The position numbers and the translations under genes are program-made. Positions 25,536 through 34,545 of a stretch of 64,000 bases of DNA are shown in pieces. The stretch comes from Micromonospora matsumotoense. GTDB taxonomy: Bacteria > Actinomycetota > Actinomycetes > Mycobacteriales > Micromonosporaceae. The notes beneath the pieces are model-generated. The model searched no databases and was not told where the DNA came from. It saw only the letters and a program-made list of their open reading frames with translations. The stretch is taken from assembly GCF_900091525.1 (NCBI RefSeq), contig NZ_FMCU01000005.1:248001-312000 (forward strand), given 5' to 3'. The number at the start of each line of letters is the position of its first letter. Position 1 is the first letter of the stretch.

Positions 25536-26546
25536 GTGACGACGGAGGATGCCCTGCTCGCCGACCTGGGCCGGACGGTCCGGGCGCTGCGCCGGGAGGC
25601 CGACCTGAGTCAGCGGGAGCTGGCCCTGCGCTCCGGGGTGCCCCAGGCGACCATCGCCCGGATCGAGTCCGGCAGGGCAACCGACCCGCGGTTCCACACG
25701 GTCGAGCGACTGGTGCGGGCGGTCGGCGGGACCCTGACGATCTCACTGCCCATCACGCCACCCTCAGCCCCGGCCCCGACCTCAGCCCCGGCCCCGACCT
25801 CAGCCCCGGCCCCGACCTCAGCCCCGGGCACCCGCGCTGGCGCTGGCACCGGCGCTGTGACCGTCGCCACGGCTGTGACCGCGGCCGCTGAGGCATCGAC
25901 TGCCGAGGTGACGTGTGCACTACCGCCGGTGCCGCACGACGACCTGCGGGACACCGCCGGGCGGCGCTACCCGGCCCACCTCGACGTCTGGCCGGTTCGG
26001 GAGCCGAAGGACTGGCCGGGTGCCTGGTGGGCGGACTGGTACAACCTGCCGCCCCCACTGTGGCCGCTGCGGTTGCCGCCGGCGGCGTACGAACGCAATC
26101 GGGGTTACCGGGACCGGCGGCGGACGGCGGAGCGGGTCCGTCGGGACGCCACGGTCCGGTGGGTGGTGGGCGACGGCCGGCCCGCGACGGCCTGGCGATT
26201 CGTGGCTGAGCTTCCCGACGGCACTCTGCTGGGGGAGTTGCGCGCCCACGAGCGTGACCTGCACCTGCTCTACGGCGACGGCCTGGACGGGCCGCGCGAA
26301 CTGGTGCTCGACGGGGTGCTGGTCGCGGCCGGGCATCGTCGGGTCGGCATCGGTGGCCGGCTGGTGGCGGCCATGACACAGCGGATGCAGGGGGTAGGCA
26401 TCGGCCTGGTCCGCGCGGTGGTCGAGGCGCACTCCGGCATCCAACTCCTGACAGCCTGCGGCTTCCGCGTGGCCGCCGGTCGTCCCCTCGCCATGTCTCT
26501 GGAACGCCCGACCGGCCCAGCGCCCCGACGACCCCGACCGGCGTAG
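25536..26546 (+). CDS. HTH (XRE-type) and GNAT acetyltransferase fusion
   Basis: A 336-aa protein. Residues about 10-65 are a Cro/C1-type helix-turn-helix (LRREADLSQRELALRSGVPQ, then ATIARIESGRAT). A low-complexity linker contains APAPTS repeats. From about residue 130 there is a unique region rich in Trp and Pro (WPGAWWADWYNLPPPLWPLR), and from about 200 a GNAT-like domain with the acetyl-CoA loop region GHRRVGIGGRLVAAM. A DNA-binding domain fused to an acetyltransferase suggests a regulator that senses or modifies a small molecule. The start is GTG at 25536. It converges with mqnB. Confidence 0.75.
   Translation: MTTEDALLADLGRTVRALRREADLSQRELALRSGVPQATIARIESGRATDPRFHTVERLVRAVGGTLTISLPITPPSAPAPTSAPAPTSAPAPTSAPGTRAGAGTGAVTVATAVTAAAEASTAEVTCALPPVPHDDLRDTAGRRYPAHLDVWPVREPKDWPGAWWADWYNLPPPLWPLRLPPAAYERNRGYRDRRRTAERVRRDATVRWVVGDGRPATAWRFVAELPDGTLLGELRAHERDLHLLYGDGLDGPRELVLDGVLVAAGHRRVGIGGRLVAAMTQRMQGVGIGLVRAVVEAHSGIQLLTACGFRVAAGRPLAMSLERPTGPAPRRPRPA
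25764..25827 (+). repeat. 18-bp tandem repeat, about 3.5 copies, inside HTH-GNAT gene
   Basis: The unit TCAGCCCCGGCCCCGACC is repeated exactly at 25764, 25782 and 25800 with a partial fourth copy. It encodes (APAPTS)n in the linker between the DNA-binding and catalytic domains. Being 18 bp, gain or loss of units keeps the frame, so linker length may vary between strains. Confidence 0.85.
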
Positions 26547-26645
26547 GCCCCCGGCCGCGTCCCCCGGGCCACCGCCCAGGTCGCGCGCCCGCCGGGCCGC
26601 CTCCCGCTCCGCGCCCGCCCGGTACAGGGCTCGGGGGCGCATCCG

Positions 26646-27296
26646 TCAGGACAGCGCGCGGGCCGCCTCGGTCAGGGCGGTGAACGCCTCGCGCATCCGC
26701 CAGCCGTCGCGGTCCCGAGGGCCGATCGGGTTCGAGACGGTACGCAGCTCGGCGAAGGGGATGCCGGCCTGCGCGGCGGCGACCGCCACCGCGTACCCCT
26801 CCATGGCCTCGGCCACCGCGTCGGGGTGCCGGTCCGCCAGGGCGGTGGTGCTCGCGGCGGTGCCGGTGACCGTGCTGACCGTGAGCACCGCCCCGACGAC
26901 GGCCGCCGGGAGGGCGGCGCGTAGCGCGCCCAGCAGTGCCGGATCGGCGTCGATGGTGGGGCCGCCACCGAGCAGTTCCGGGGGCATGCCCAGCTCGTCG
27001 ACGGGGATGAAGCCGGTCGGCGACTCGGCCCCGAGGTCCGCGGCGACGCTGCGGGAGGCGAGCACCGTTCCGCCGACCGGGGCCCGACCGGCGAAGCCGC
27101 CGGCGATCCCCGCGCTGACCACCGCACGGTACGGGCGGCCGGCGGCCTCGGCCAGGGCCAGCAGCCGGGCCGTGGTGGCGCCGGCCACGGCCGGGCCCAC
27201 GCCGATCGCCCGGACCGTCACCGTCGGATCGGTCAGCCCGGCCCGGACGGCCTCCGCCTCGGCCGGTACGGCGGTCAGCACCAGCAGACCCGTCAC
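26646..27296 (-). CDS. mqnB: futalosine hydrolase
   Basis: A 216-aa nucleosidase-fold enzyme that removes hypoxanthine from futalosine in menaquinone synthesis. Features: LLVLTAVPAEAEAVRAGL at the N-terminus, VSAGIAGGFAG, VDELGMPP and the ligand-binding AEAMEGYAVAVAA near residue 165, followed by ELRTVSNPIGPRDRDGW. The general fold is shared with MTA/SAH nucleosidases, but VSNPIGPRDRDGW and linkage to mqnD favour MqnB. GTG at 27296 overlaps the stop of the MFS-like gene by 4 bases, so they are cotranslated. Confidence 0.9.
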   Translation of the reverse strand: MTGLLVLTAVPAEAEAVRAGLTDPTVTVRAIGVGPAVAGATTARLLALAEAAGRPYRAVVSAGIAGGFAGRAPVGGTVLASRSVAADLGAESPTGFIPVDELGMPPELLGGGPTIDADPALLGALRAALPAAVVGAVLTVSTVTGTAASTTALADRHPDAVAEAMEGYAVAVAAAQAGIPFAELRTVSNPIGPRDRDGWRMREAFTALTEAARALS

Positions 27297-29047
27297 GACA
27301 CCGACCCCGGCGACTGCCGTGGCTGGTCATCGGCACTGCTGCCGTTGCCCGGGACCGCCGAGGACGGGCGGTAGATGTGATATCCCGGCGGGGCCAGCCC
27401 GTCGTCGTGACGTTCGACGCCGGCCGCCCCGCTCGGTGCCGGTGAGGTCGGTGCGGCCCGGGCCGCCGCCTCGGTCGCCTCGTCGGCGGCGCTGTCGGCC
27501 AGGTGACCGGCGGTCAGGTCGGCCCGAGCGCCGGCGGAACGACCGGCAGTGGTGTCGGTGGAGCCGGCGGCGGTGTCGGCCGGTGCGGTCACCCCGGGGG
27601 CCGGGTCGGCCGTCCGCGCGGCAGCAGCGTCGGTCCGGTCCTGGGCGGCCAACTCCTCGTCGGTCAACGGCCGGCCCAGCAGTTGTTCGGCGCGCAGCCG
27701 GCCGGCGACGACGACCCCGCGCACCGCGGCGAGGACGCCCACCCCGGCGGCGACGGCGATGCCGATCCGGCCCTCGAACGGCACGAGGCCGAGCCCACCA
27801 CCGGCGACGAAGGCGAGCATCAGCGCGGTCTCGGAGTGGGCGAAGGAACTGGCCCGCAGCCGTTCGGGAATCCGCTCCTGGATCGAGGCGTCGACGGCGA
27901 GCTTGGCGATTCCGCTGGACAGGGCTGCGACCAGGCAGAACAGCGCCACCATCGGCAGTGAGAACTTCAGCACGGTCAGGATGCCCACCCCGGCCACGAT
28001 GATCATCGTGCTGGACTGGATCGCCGCCGGCCGGTGGATACGCAGCCGGGTGCCGACCGCGGTGGCCAGGAAGCCGCCGATCGCCAGCGCCCCGCCGATG
28101 ATGCCCAGGGCCGCCTGGTCGCTGAGCTGGCGACCGAAGAGGTCATTGGTCAGGTCGCCCTTCTTGAGCGCGAACGCCAGGAAGAGCAGGAGGAAACCGT
28201 AGAGCGCGCGGACCCCCGCGGCACCGATCAGGGTGGCGATGACCAGCCGGCCCGCCGGCCGCCCCCGGCCCAACGGGCGGTCCCCCTTGCGGCGCAGCGC
28301 CCGCAGCGGTCGGGGCACCCGCTCCGGCGGTTCGGAGTCCGCGCGGGGCGGCAGCCGCAGCGCGATCACCATGCCGACCAGGAAGATGACCGAGGCGACC
28401 CGGAGCGGCCACTGCGGCCCGAACCAGAACGCCGCCAGCCCCAGCGGGACCACCAACGCCCCGGCCACCGTGCCGTAGACGCTGGCCCGCGCCCCCACCT
28501 GGGAGAGTCCGAGGCCCTCCGGCAGCAACCGGGGTACGGCGGCGGAACGGGCCACCCCGTACGCCCGGGACAGCGCCAGCACCCCGAATGCGGCGGGGTA
28601 GAGCCCCAGGCTGCCGATGTAGTCCGAGATCAGCCAGGCCAGGAACGCCCGACCGAGCATGGTGGTGGCCAGCGCGTACCGGCGGCCGTGCCGGAAATGG
28701 TCGAGCAGTGGGCCGACCACGGGTGCCAGCATCGCGAACGGCACCATCGTGACCAGCAGGTACAGCGCCACCTTGCTGCGTGCCTCACCGAGCGGGACGT
28801 CGAAGAAGATGGTCCCGGCCAGGCCGATGGCGATCAACGTGTCCCCGGCGCAGGAGACGGCGTGCAGGTCGAAGAGGCGGACCATGCCGGTCTCGCCGCC
28901 GGCGCCCTTCGCGCGGGCCGAACCGGCCCGTCGGGTCATCCAGCGTCCGCCGTTGACCGAGCCGCGCAGCAGCAGGCGGGTGGCGCGGATGCCGGTGCCG
29001 ACGGTCCGTCCCATTACGGACCGCCCGGAGCGGGAGAACAGCGGCAT
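27293..29047 (-). CDS. MFS-type transporter with long C-terminal tail
   Basis: A 584-aa protein with about ten to twelve membrane segments between residues 60 and 440 (e.g. TLIAIGLAGTIFF; VALYLLVTMVPFAMLAPVVG; MVALFCLVAALSSGIAKLAV) and the MFS-like loop DHFRHGRRYAL. The last 140 residues are an Ala/Thr/Asp-rich, probably disordered cytoplasmic tail. ATG at 29047 is selected because AAGGA is eight bases upstream; ATG at 29056 is the alternative. It is translationally coupled to mqnB, so it may move a metabolite tied to menaquinone or purine salvage; that is inference. Confidence 0.82.
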   Translation of the reverse strand: MPLFSRSGRSVMGRTVGTGIRATRLLLRGSVNGGRWMTRRAGSARAKGAGGETGMVRLFDLHAVSCAGDTLIAIGLAGTIFFDVPLGEARSKVALYLLVTMVPFAMLAPVVGPLLDHFRHGRRYALATTMLGRAFLAWLISDYIGSLGLYPAAFGVLALSRAYGVARSAAVPRLLPEGLGLSQVGARASVYGTVAGALVVPLGLAAFWFGPQWPLRVASVIFLVGMVIALRLPPRADSEPPERVPRPLRALRRKGDRPLGRGRPAGRLVIATLIGAAGVRALYGFLLLFLAFALKKGDLTNDLFGRQLSDQAALGIIGGALAIGGFLATAVGTRLRIHRPAAIQSSTMIIVAGVGILTVLKFSLPMVALFCLVAALSSGIAKLAVDASIQERIPERLRASSFAHSETALMLAFVAGGGLGLVPFEGRIGIAVAAGVGVLAAVRGVVVAGRLRAEQLLGRPLTDEELAAQDRTDAAAARTADPAPGVTAPADTAAGSTDTTAGRSAGARADLTAGHLADSAADEATEAAARAAPTSPAPSGAAGVERHDDGLAPPGYHIYRPSSAVPGNGSSADDQPRQSPGSVS

Positions 29048-29151
29048 GTGCACCATCCTTGCCCATCTGATCCAGGTGTGCCGCACCACGGGGGAAGACT
29101 CACTCGGGGAGTGCCTGTCGGCGCGTGTCGTGCATGGGGAACAATGGTCTG

Positions 29152-30009
29152 GTGACCAGGCCCGCTCCCGCCCGTGCCGCCCGCCTCGACCAGGTCTGCG
29201 CCGCCGCCGTCGAGGTGGCCCGCGACGCCATCACCGAGGTGGAGCCCGCCGACATCGGTGACCACCTGCGGGTCGTCGCCGAAGGTGACCGGGTCGTCAC
29301 CCACTATTTCGAATGTCTGCTCGGTGGTTACCGGGGTTGGCGCTGGGCGGTGACCGTCACCCGGGTCGCGCGCAGCCGGCAGGTCACCGTCTGTGAGACC
29401 GTGCTGCTGCCCGGCTCGGACGCGCTGCTCGCGCCCGGCTGGCTGCCGTGGCAGGAACGCCTCCAGCCGGGCGACCTCGGCCCCGGCGACCTGCTCCTCA
29501 CCCCGTCGGACGACGACCGGCTCGCCCCCGGCTACCTGCTCTCCGACGACCCGGCGGTCGAGGAGACCTCCTGGGAGTTGGGCCTCGGCCGCCCCCGGGT
29601 GCTGTCCCGCGAGGGCCGGGCCGAGGCCGCCCAGCGCTGGTACGACGGGGACCACGGCCCGTCCGCGCCGATCTCCACCGCTGCCCCCGCTTCGGCGCGC
29701 TGCGGCACCTGCGGCTTCTATCTGCCGCTGGCCGGTGCGCTGCGGCAGGCGTTCGGGGCCTGTGGCAACTTCTACGCCCCGGACGACGGTCGGGTGGTCA
29801 GCGCCGAGCACGGCTGCGGCGCGCACTCGGAGACCCTGGTGGAGACCGCCGAGCCGGCGATCGACGAGCTCCCGACGGTGTACGACGACAGCGCGGTCGA
29901 GTCGATGACGGTCAGCGGGCCGGCCGACCCGGTGGAGCTGTCGGACTCGGTGGAGCCGTACGAGCTGATGGAGCCGTCCGAGCCGGTGGAGCCTTCGCGC
30001 CACTCCTGA
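29152..30009 (+). CDS. DUF3027 family protein
   Basis: A 285-aa actinobacterial protein. The body (YFECLLGGYRGWRWAVTVTR; LPGSDALLAPGWLPWQERL; GPGDLLLTP) matches the DUF3027 pattern. A cysteine cluster, CGTCGFYLP ... CGNFYAP ... HGCGAHSET near residues 183-227, could bind zinc. The C-terminal 40 residues are acidic repeats (EPYELMEPSEPVEPS). The start is GTG at 29152; the ATG six codons upstream (29134) is an alternative. Function unknown. It is divergent from the MFS-like gene. Confidence 0.78.
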   Translation: MTRPAPARAARLDQVCAAAVEVARDAITEVEPADIGDHLRVVAEGDRVVTHYFECLLGGYRGWRWAVTVTRVARSRQVTVCETVLLPGSDALLAPGWLPWQERLQPGDLGPGDLLLTPSDDDRLAPGYLLSDDPAVEETSWELGLGRPRVLSREGRAEAAQRWYDGDHGPSAPISTAAPASARCGTCGFYLPLAGALRQAFGACGNFYAPDDGRVVSAEHGCGAHSETLVETAEPAIDELPTVYDDSAVESMTVSGPADPVELSDSVEPYELMEPSEPVEPSRHS

Positions 30010-30079
30010 CCACAGGGCCGGCCCGCAGGCTGGTGGGTCGGCGTGGTTTCGGCGTTCCGGTCGCCGGTGCGCGGACCGG

Positions 30080-30337
30080 TCAGTCCTGCCGGGCGGACGC
30101 CCGACGGCGACGGCGGTGTGCGTCGTGCCGCATCATCACGGCCAGACCGGGAAAGCCCCACAGGAACCCGGCCAGACAGGTCCAGAGCCAGTCCTGGTGG
30201 CCGTGTTCGGTGAGCCAGTCACGGAAGAAGACCAGCATCAGCAGGCCGACCACCGCCCAGGCGATCAGTCCGGCCACCGCGAGCGGGACCATCGACGGGT
30301 CGAGTGGCTCGGGTCGGGGTGGTTGCTCCTGCGGCAC
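30080..30337 (-). CDS. DUF2530 family membrane protein
   Basis: An 85-aa protein with two membrane helices (VPLAVAGLIAWAVVGLLMLVF and WLWTCLAGFLWGFPGLAVMM) joined by a short loop and followed by a basic tail (RRRRRAS). The Pro-rich start VPQEQPPRPEPLDP is typical of DUF2530 proteins. Function unknown. The start is GTG at 30337. It converges with the DUF3027 gene. Confidence 0.75.
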   Translation of the reverse strand: MPQEQPPRPEPLDPSMVPLAVAGLIAWAVVGLLMLVFFRDWLTEHGHQDWLWTCLAGFLWGFPGLAVMMRHDAHRRRRRASARQD

Positions 30338-30426
30338 GGGCAGAAGCGTACCGCGAAGCACTTTCCCGGCCTGCCGTTGATCTGGGACGATGCGCGCGAC
30401 AACGGTAGATCACCTGCGAGGACCTG

Positions 30427-31905
30427 ATGGCCATTGCGCCGCCGGACAACGGCATTCCCTCTGATCCCACCCACCCCCGGAACGGTTTCGACCGGTTCTT
30501 CGAGATCTCCGCCCGTGGCTCGACGATGAGCCGCGAGGTACGGGGTGGCCTGGCGACCTTCTTCACGATGGCGTACATCGTGGTGCTGAACCCGCTGATC
30601 CTGGGCGGTGCCGTCGACGGCGACGACCAGAAGCTCTCGATTCCCGCGTTGGCCGCGGCGACCGCGCTGGTGGCCGGCCTGATGACGATCCTGATGGGGG
30701 TCGTCGGGCGGTTCCCGATGGCGCTGGCCGCCGGCCTGGGGGTGAACGCGCTGGTCGCGTTCGAGATCGCCCCGCAGATGACCTGGGCGGACGCGATGGG
30801 GCTGGTGGTGATCGAGGGTGTGCTCATCGCGATCCTCGTGCTCACCGGTCTGCGTACGGCGGTGTTCCGCTCGGTCCCGACGCAGCTCAAGACTGCGATC
30901 GGGGTGGGCATCGGGCTGTTCCTGACCATCATCGGGCTGGTCGACGCCGGTTTCGTCCGGCGGGTGCCGGACGCGGCGAACAGCACCGTGCCGGTGGGGC
31001 TCGGCATCAACGGCAAGATCGTCAGCTGGCCGATGCTGGTCTTCGTGGTCGGCCTGCTGGTGACGCTGGTGCTGGTGGTGCGCCGGGTGCGCGGCGCGAT
31101 CCTGATCGGCATCCTCGCCTCGACCGTACTGGCGATCATCGTGGAGGCGGTCGCCAAGGTGGGCCCGTCCTTCGTCGACGGCAAGCCCAACCCCCACGGC
31201 TGGTCGTTGAACGTGCCGAAGTTGCCCGAGCGGATCGTCGACATCCCCGACCTGTCGCTGCTGGGCAACTTCAACGTGCTGGGCTCGTGGAGCCGGGCCG
31301 GCTGGCTGATCCCGCTGATGTTCGTCTTCACCCTGTTGATCACGGACTTCTTCGACACGATGGGCACGATGGTCGCGATCGGCCAGGAGGGGGACATGCT
31401 CGACGAGCAGGGCACCCCGCCCCGGGCGAAGGAGATCCTGCTGGTCGACTCGATCGCCGCGGCGGCGGGTGGCGCGGCGAGCGTCTCCAGCAACACGTCG
31501 TACATCGAGAGCGCCTCGGGGGTCGCGGAGGGTGCCCGGACCGGGGTGGCCAACCTGGTCGCCGGCGGTCTGTTCCTGCTGGCGATGTTCCTGTCGCCGC
31601 TGTCCACGGTGATCCCGTTCGAGGCGGCCTCGACGGCGCTGGTGGTGGTCGGGTTCCTGATGATGACCGCGGTGCGGACCATCGACTGGACCGACTACGA
31701 GATCGCCATCCCGGCGTTCCTCACCATCACCCTGATGCCCTTCACCTATTCGATCTCGAACGGCATCGGCGCGGGCATCATCAGCTACGTGCTGCTCAAG
31801 CTGGCGAAGGGGAAGGCGCGGGAGATCCATCCGCTGCTCTACGCGGTGGCGGTGCTGTTCGTGCTGTACTTCCTGCGCGGGCCGATCGAGTCCGCGGTGC
31901 TGTAG
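30427..31905 (+). CDS. NCS2 purine permease, AzgA-like
   Basis: A 492-aa permease for hypoxanthine/guanine/adenine uptake with proton. The N-terminus has RGGLATFFTMAYIVVLNPLI, typical of the AzgA/PbuG branch, then repeated membrane segments and the conserved ITDFFDTMGTMVAIG and SSNTSYIESASGVAEGARTG segments of the substrate site. ATG at 30427 with GAGG just upstream. No purine riboswitch is recognisable in the short 5' region. It is divergent from the DUF2530 gene. Confidence 0.92.
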   Translation: MAIAPPDNGIPSDPTHPRNGFDRFFEISARGSTMSREVRGGLATFFTMAYIVVLNPLILGGAVDGDDQKLSIPALAAATALVAGLMTILMGVVGRFPMALAAGLGVNALVAFEIAPQMTWADAMGLVVIEGVLIAILVLTGLRTAVFRSVPTQLKTAIGVGIGLFLTIIGLVDAGFVRRVPDAANSTVPVGLGINGKIVSWPMLVFVVGLLVTLVLVVRRVRGAILIGILASTVLAIIVEAVAKVGPSFVDGKPNPHGWSLNVPKLPERIVDIPDLSLLGNFNVLGSWSRAGWLIPLMFVFTLLITDFFDTMGTMVAIGQEGDMLDEQGTPPRAKEILLVDSIAAAAGGAASVSSNTSYIESASGVAEGARTGVANLVAGGLFLLAMFLSPLSTVIPFEAASTALVVVGFLMMTAVRTIDWTDYEIAIPAFLTITLMPFTYSISNGIGAGIISYVLLKLAKGKAREIHPLLYAVAVLFVLYFLRGPIESAVL

Positions 31906-31994
31906 CTTCACCCGTCGGCCTCCGGGCCGGGCAACCCTCGGGACTGCCTGGCCCGGAGCAGGGAATTCCCCTCGTGAGCATGGTCATATCGCAT

Positions 31995-32028
31995 GTCGTT
32001 AGCCAGGCTCATTAGTTAAGCTAACGAC
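31995..32028. promoter_or_regulatory. inverted repeat at the MarR gene start (putative self-operator)
   Basis: GTCGTTAGC (31995-32003) is the exact reverse complement of GCTAACGAC (32020-32028). A second, overlapping short dyad TTAG...CTAA (32012-32024) lies inside. It ends two bases before the MarR GTG codon, in an AT-richer patch. This is where an autoregulating MarR repressor would bind, also controlling the MFS exporter downstream. Confidence 0.6.
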
Positions 32029-32029
32029 T

Positions 32030-32479
32030 GTGACGGAGCGGACGGTGACGGCGAACCGCGTGCCACCGGCGCAGCTGGCACCCCAGCTGCGTGATGCGAT
32101 CACCCGACTCAACCGGCGGGTCCGGCAGGCCCGCCCGGTGGGCGACCTGACGGTCACCCAGCTCTCCGCGCTCACCAGCCTCCGGCTGGCGGGCGCGCTG
32201 ACGCCCCGGGAGTTGGCCGACGTCGAACGGGTCCAGCCACCGACGATGACCAAGATCGTCGCGAAGCTGGAGGAGCGCGGCCTGGTGCAGCGCACCCCCC
32301 ACCCGACCGACGGCCGGCAGGTCATCCTGGCGGCCACCGAGGGAGGCCGGGCCGTGCTCGACCAGTTCGAGCGGGCCCGCGACGAGTGGCTGGCCAGCCG
32401 GCTGGCCGCGCTCGCGGAGGACGAACGCGACACGCTACGGCGGGCCGCCGAGATCCTCCAGCAGCTCGCCCGCGCCTGA
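32030..32479 (+). CDS. MarR family transcriptional regulator
   Basis: A 149-aa winged-helix repressor: LTVTQLSALTSLRLAGALTP, then ELADVERVQPPTMTKIVAKL (recognition helix) and the wing VQRTPHPTDGRQVILAAT. The GTG start directly follows an inverted repeat, suggesting a very short leader and autoregulation. It lies 67 bases before an MFS efflux gene, the classical MarR-exporter pair, so it probably represses drug efflux and is released by a ligand. Confidence 0.9.
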   Translation: MTERTVTANRVPPAQLAPQLRDAITRLNRRVRQARPVGDLTVTQLSALTSLRLAGALTPRELADVERVQPPTMTKIVAKLEERGLVQRTPHPTDGRQVILAATEGGRAVLDQFERARDEWLASRLAALAEDERDTLRRAAEILQQLARA

Positions 32480-32545
32480 CGCCCCACCGGGTCCGCGCCG
32501 TCCGCCGTCGATGACGCGTACCCGGCCCGAGGAGGCGCACCAAGA

Positions 32546-33850
32546 GTGCAGGCGAAGCTGAGCACGATGTTCCAGTCCCTACGAGTCCGCAACTACCGAC
32601 TCTTCGCCACCGGACAGCTGGTCAAACTGATCGGCGTCTGGATGATGTTCATCGCCCAGGACTGGCTCGTCCTTGAGCTCTCGGACAACTCCGCCACCGC
32701 GCTGGGCATCGTCACCGCGCTCCAGTTCACCCCGGTGCTGCTGCTCACCCTGCTCTCCGGCCGGCTCGCCGACCGGTACGACAAGCGGATGCTGCTCTTC
32801 GTCGCCAACACCTTCTGGACGGTGCTGGCCCTGGGGATGAGCCTGCTGGTGCTCACCGGCCTGGTCGAGCTGTGGCACGTCTTCGCGTTCGCCGCGCTGC
32901 TCGGCACCGCCAACGCGGTGGAGACCCCGGTCCGGCAGGCGTTCGTCAGCGAACTGGTCGGCACCACCCTGCTGCCCAACGCGCTCTCCCTCAACGCGGC
33001 GGTGTTCAACTCGGCCCGGATCATCGGCCCGGCCGTCGCCGGTCTGGCCATCGCCGCCTTCGACGTCGGCCCGGTCTTCCTGTTCACCGCCGTCAGCTCC
33101 ATCGCGCCACTGGCCAACGTGGTCCGGATGCGCCCGGCCGAGCTGTACCGCAAGGACCTGCTCCCGATCGGCGAACGGGACTCGGCAAAGATCATCGACG
33201 GGCTGCGCTACGTCCGGCAGCGTCCCGACCTGCTGTTGCCGATGGTGGTCATGTCGGTGATCGGGATGTCGCTGTTCAACTTCCAGCTCACCCTCGCCGC
33301 GCTGGCCAAGACGGTCTTCCACACCGGGGCCGCCTCGTTCGGCCTGTTCAGCACCGCGCTGGCGGTCGGCGCGCTGGTCGGGGCGCTCGCCGGCACCGGA
33401 CGGCGCAGCCGCCCCTCGGTCTGGCTGGTGCTCGGCGCGGCGGTCGGCTGCGCGGCCTTCGGCACCCTGGTCGGCCTCGCTCCGGCGTACTGGCTGGTGG
33501 TGACCCTGCTCCTGCCGACCGGTTTCTTCATGGTCTTCTTCGCCCAGGCGGCCAACCAGCGGGTGCAGCTCGGCACCGACGCCGCGTTCCGGGGCCGGGT
33601 GATGGCGCTGTGGGTGCTGGTCTTCCTCGGCACCAACCCGGTCGGCGCACCGATCATCGGCTGGGTCGCCGAGACCTGGGGCGCCGGGGCGAGCATCTGG
33701 ATGGGTGGACTCATCTCGCTGGCCACCGCCCTGCTCGCGCTCACCTGGCAACTGCGGCGCTCGGGTGCCCGACTGCGCTTCCGGGTCCTGCCGATGCCCC
33801 GCTTCTACGTGGTCTCCCGCCCCCGCCTGCTCACCCCCAGCGGTAGATGA
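32546..33850 (+). CDS. MFS exporter
   Basis: A 434-aa major facilitator protein of the EntS-like (DHA3) type with about twelve helices. Visible: SLRVRNYRLFATGQLVKLIG at the N-terminus, the loop 2-3 motif SGRLADRYDKRMLL and TANAVETPVRQAFVSELV in helix 5. GTG start with GAGG upstream. It is preceded by the marR gene, which fits efflux of a toxic compound under MarR control. Substrate unknown. Confidence 0.88.
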   Translation: MQAKLSTMFQSLRVRNYRLFATGQLVKLIGVWMMFIAQDWLVLELSDNSATALGIVTALQFTPVLLLTLLSGRLADRYDKRMLLFVANTFWTVLALGMSLLVLTGLVELWHVFAFAALLGTANAVETPVRQAFVSELVGTTLLPNALSLNAAVFNSARIIGPAVAGLAIAAFDVGPVFLFTAVSSIAPLANVVRMRPAELYRKDLLPIGERDSAKIIDGLRYVRQRPDLLLPMVVMSVIGMSLFNFQLTLAALAKTVFHTGAASFGLFSTALAVGALVGALAGTGRRSRPSVWLVLGAAVGCAAFGTLVGLAPAYWLVVTLLLPTGFFMVFFAQAANQRVQLGTDAAFRGRVMALWVLVFLGTNPVGAPIIGWVAETWGAGASIWMGGLISLATALLALTWQLRRSGARLRFRVLPMPRFYVVSRPRLLTPSGR

Positions 33851-33866
33851 GCCGGGCCCCGCAGCC

Positions 33867-33962
33867 CGGTGAGCCGGGGTCCCGCTGCCGGCGGGCGGGT
33901 TTCGCTGCCGGTGGACCGGGGTCCCGCCGCCGGTGGACCGGGGTCCCGCTGCCGGTGGGCCG
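33867..33962. repeat. degenerate 20-22-bp direct repeats, about 4.5 copies
   Basis: The unit GCCGGTGGACCGGGGTCCCG plus CT occurs at 33907 and 33929 (one mismatch), with diverged copies at 33867 and 33887 and a partial one at 33951. The array sits just after the MFS stop in a non-coding gap, so length variation between strains is likely. Confidence 0.7.
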
Positions 33963-34029
33963 GCACGGACGGTGTGCGGATAGCAACAAAGCGGTGGCGC
34001 GCGGCCCCGCCGGGCCTTAGCGTCGAGGT

Positions 34030-34545
34030 GTGGCAGGCGGGAGCGCACTGACGCTGATACTGGCTATCCTCGCCCTGACCTGCCTGCCGTTGGCGTTCGC
34101 CCTGCTCTTCTGCCTCGACGAGATCGCCGACCGGGTGGCCTGTGGCTGGGCGGAGTGGCGGGAACGCCGCCGGGAACGCCGCACCATCGCCCGGCTCGAC
34201 CGCGCCCTCGCCGCCGACCTGCCCGGCCGGGACATCGACCTCTCCGCCCTGGACCACCCCGACCGCCGACCCCTCGAACTCCTCGCCGCCGACCTGCGTC
34301 GACTGGGCCGACACCGGCTCGCCGCAGGCGGTCGCTCGGTGGTCTGGCACAGCTCGGTGATCGAGGCGTACGACGACCGGCTCCGCGCCGCCTGCCGGGC
34401 GTTGGGCATCCCCGAGCACCTGGCCGAGCTGACCGGGGTCGACCGGGAGATCGAACGGGTCCGGGTCGAGGGGGTGCTGGCCGGGGCGGGGCTCACGCTG
34501 CCGACCACCCGCGCCGATCGCCGCCCCCGTGACCGGCGGGCGTGA
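34030..34545 (+). CDS. hypothetical membrane-anchored protein, 171 aa
   Basis: GTG start. Residues 6-29 form one membrane helix (LTLILAILALTCLPLAFALL). The remaining cytoplasmic part is Arg-rich and helical, with many Leu/Arg heptad-like segments (WRERRRERRTIARLDRAL). No known motif. Its stop overlaps the ThpR start by 4 bases, so the two are cotranslated. A link to RNA metabolism is possible from this context but unproven. Confidence 0.65.
   Translation: MAGGSALTLILAILALTCLPLAFALLFCLDEIADRVACGWAEWRERRRERRTIARLDRALAADLPGRDIDLSALDHPDRRPLELLAADLRRLGRHRLAAGGRSVVWHSSVIEAYDDRLRAACRALGIPEHLAELTGVDREIERVRVEGVLAGAGLTLPTTRADRRPRDRRA

Noticed and set aside
30338..30426. Purine riboswitch before the purine permease
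   Set aside because: The gap is under 90 bases and lacks the conserved three-way junction sequence.
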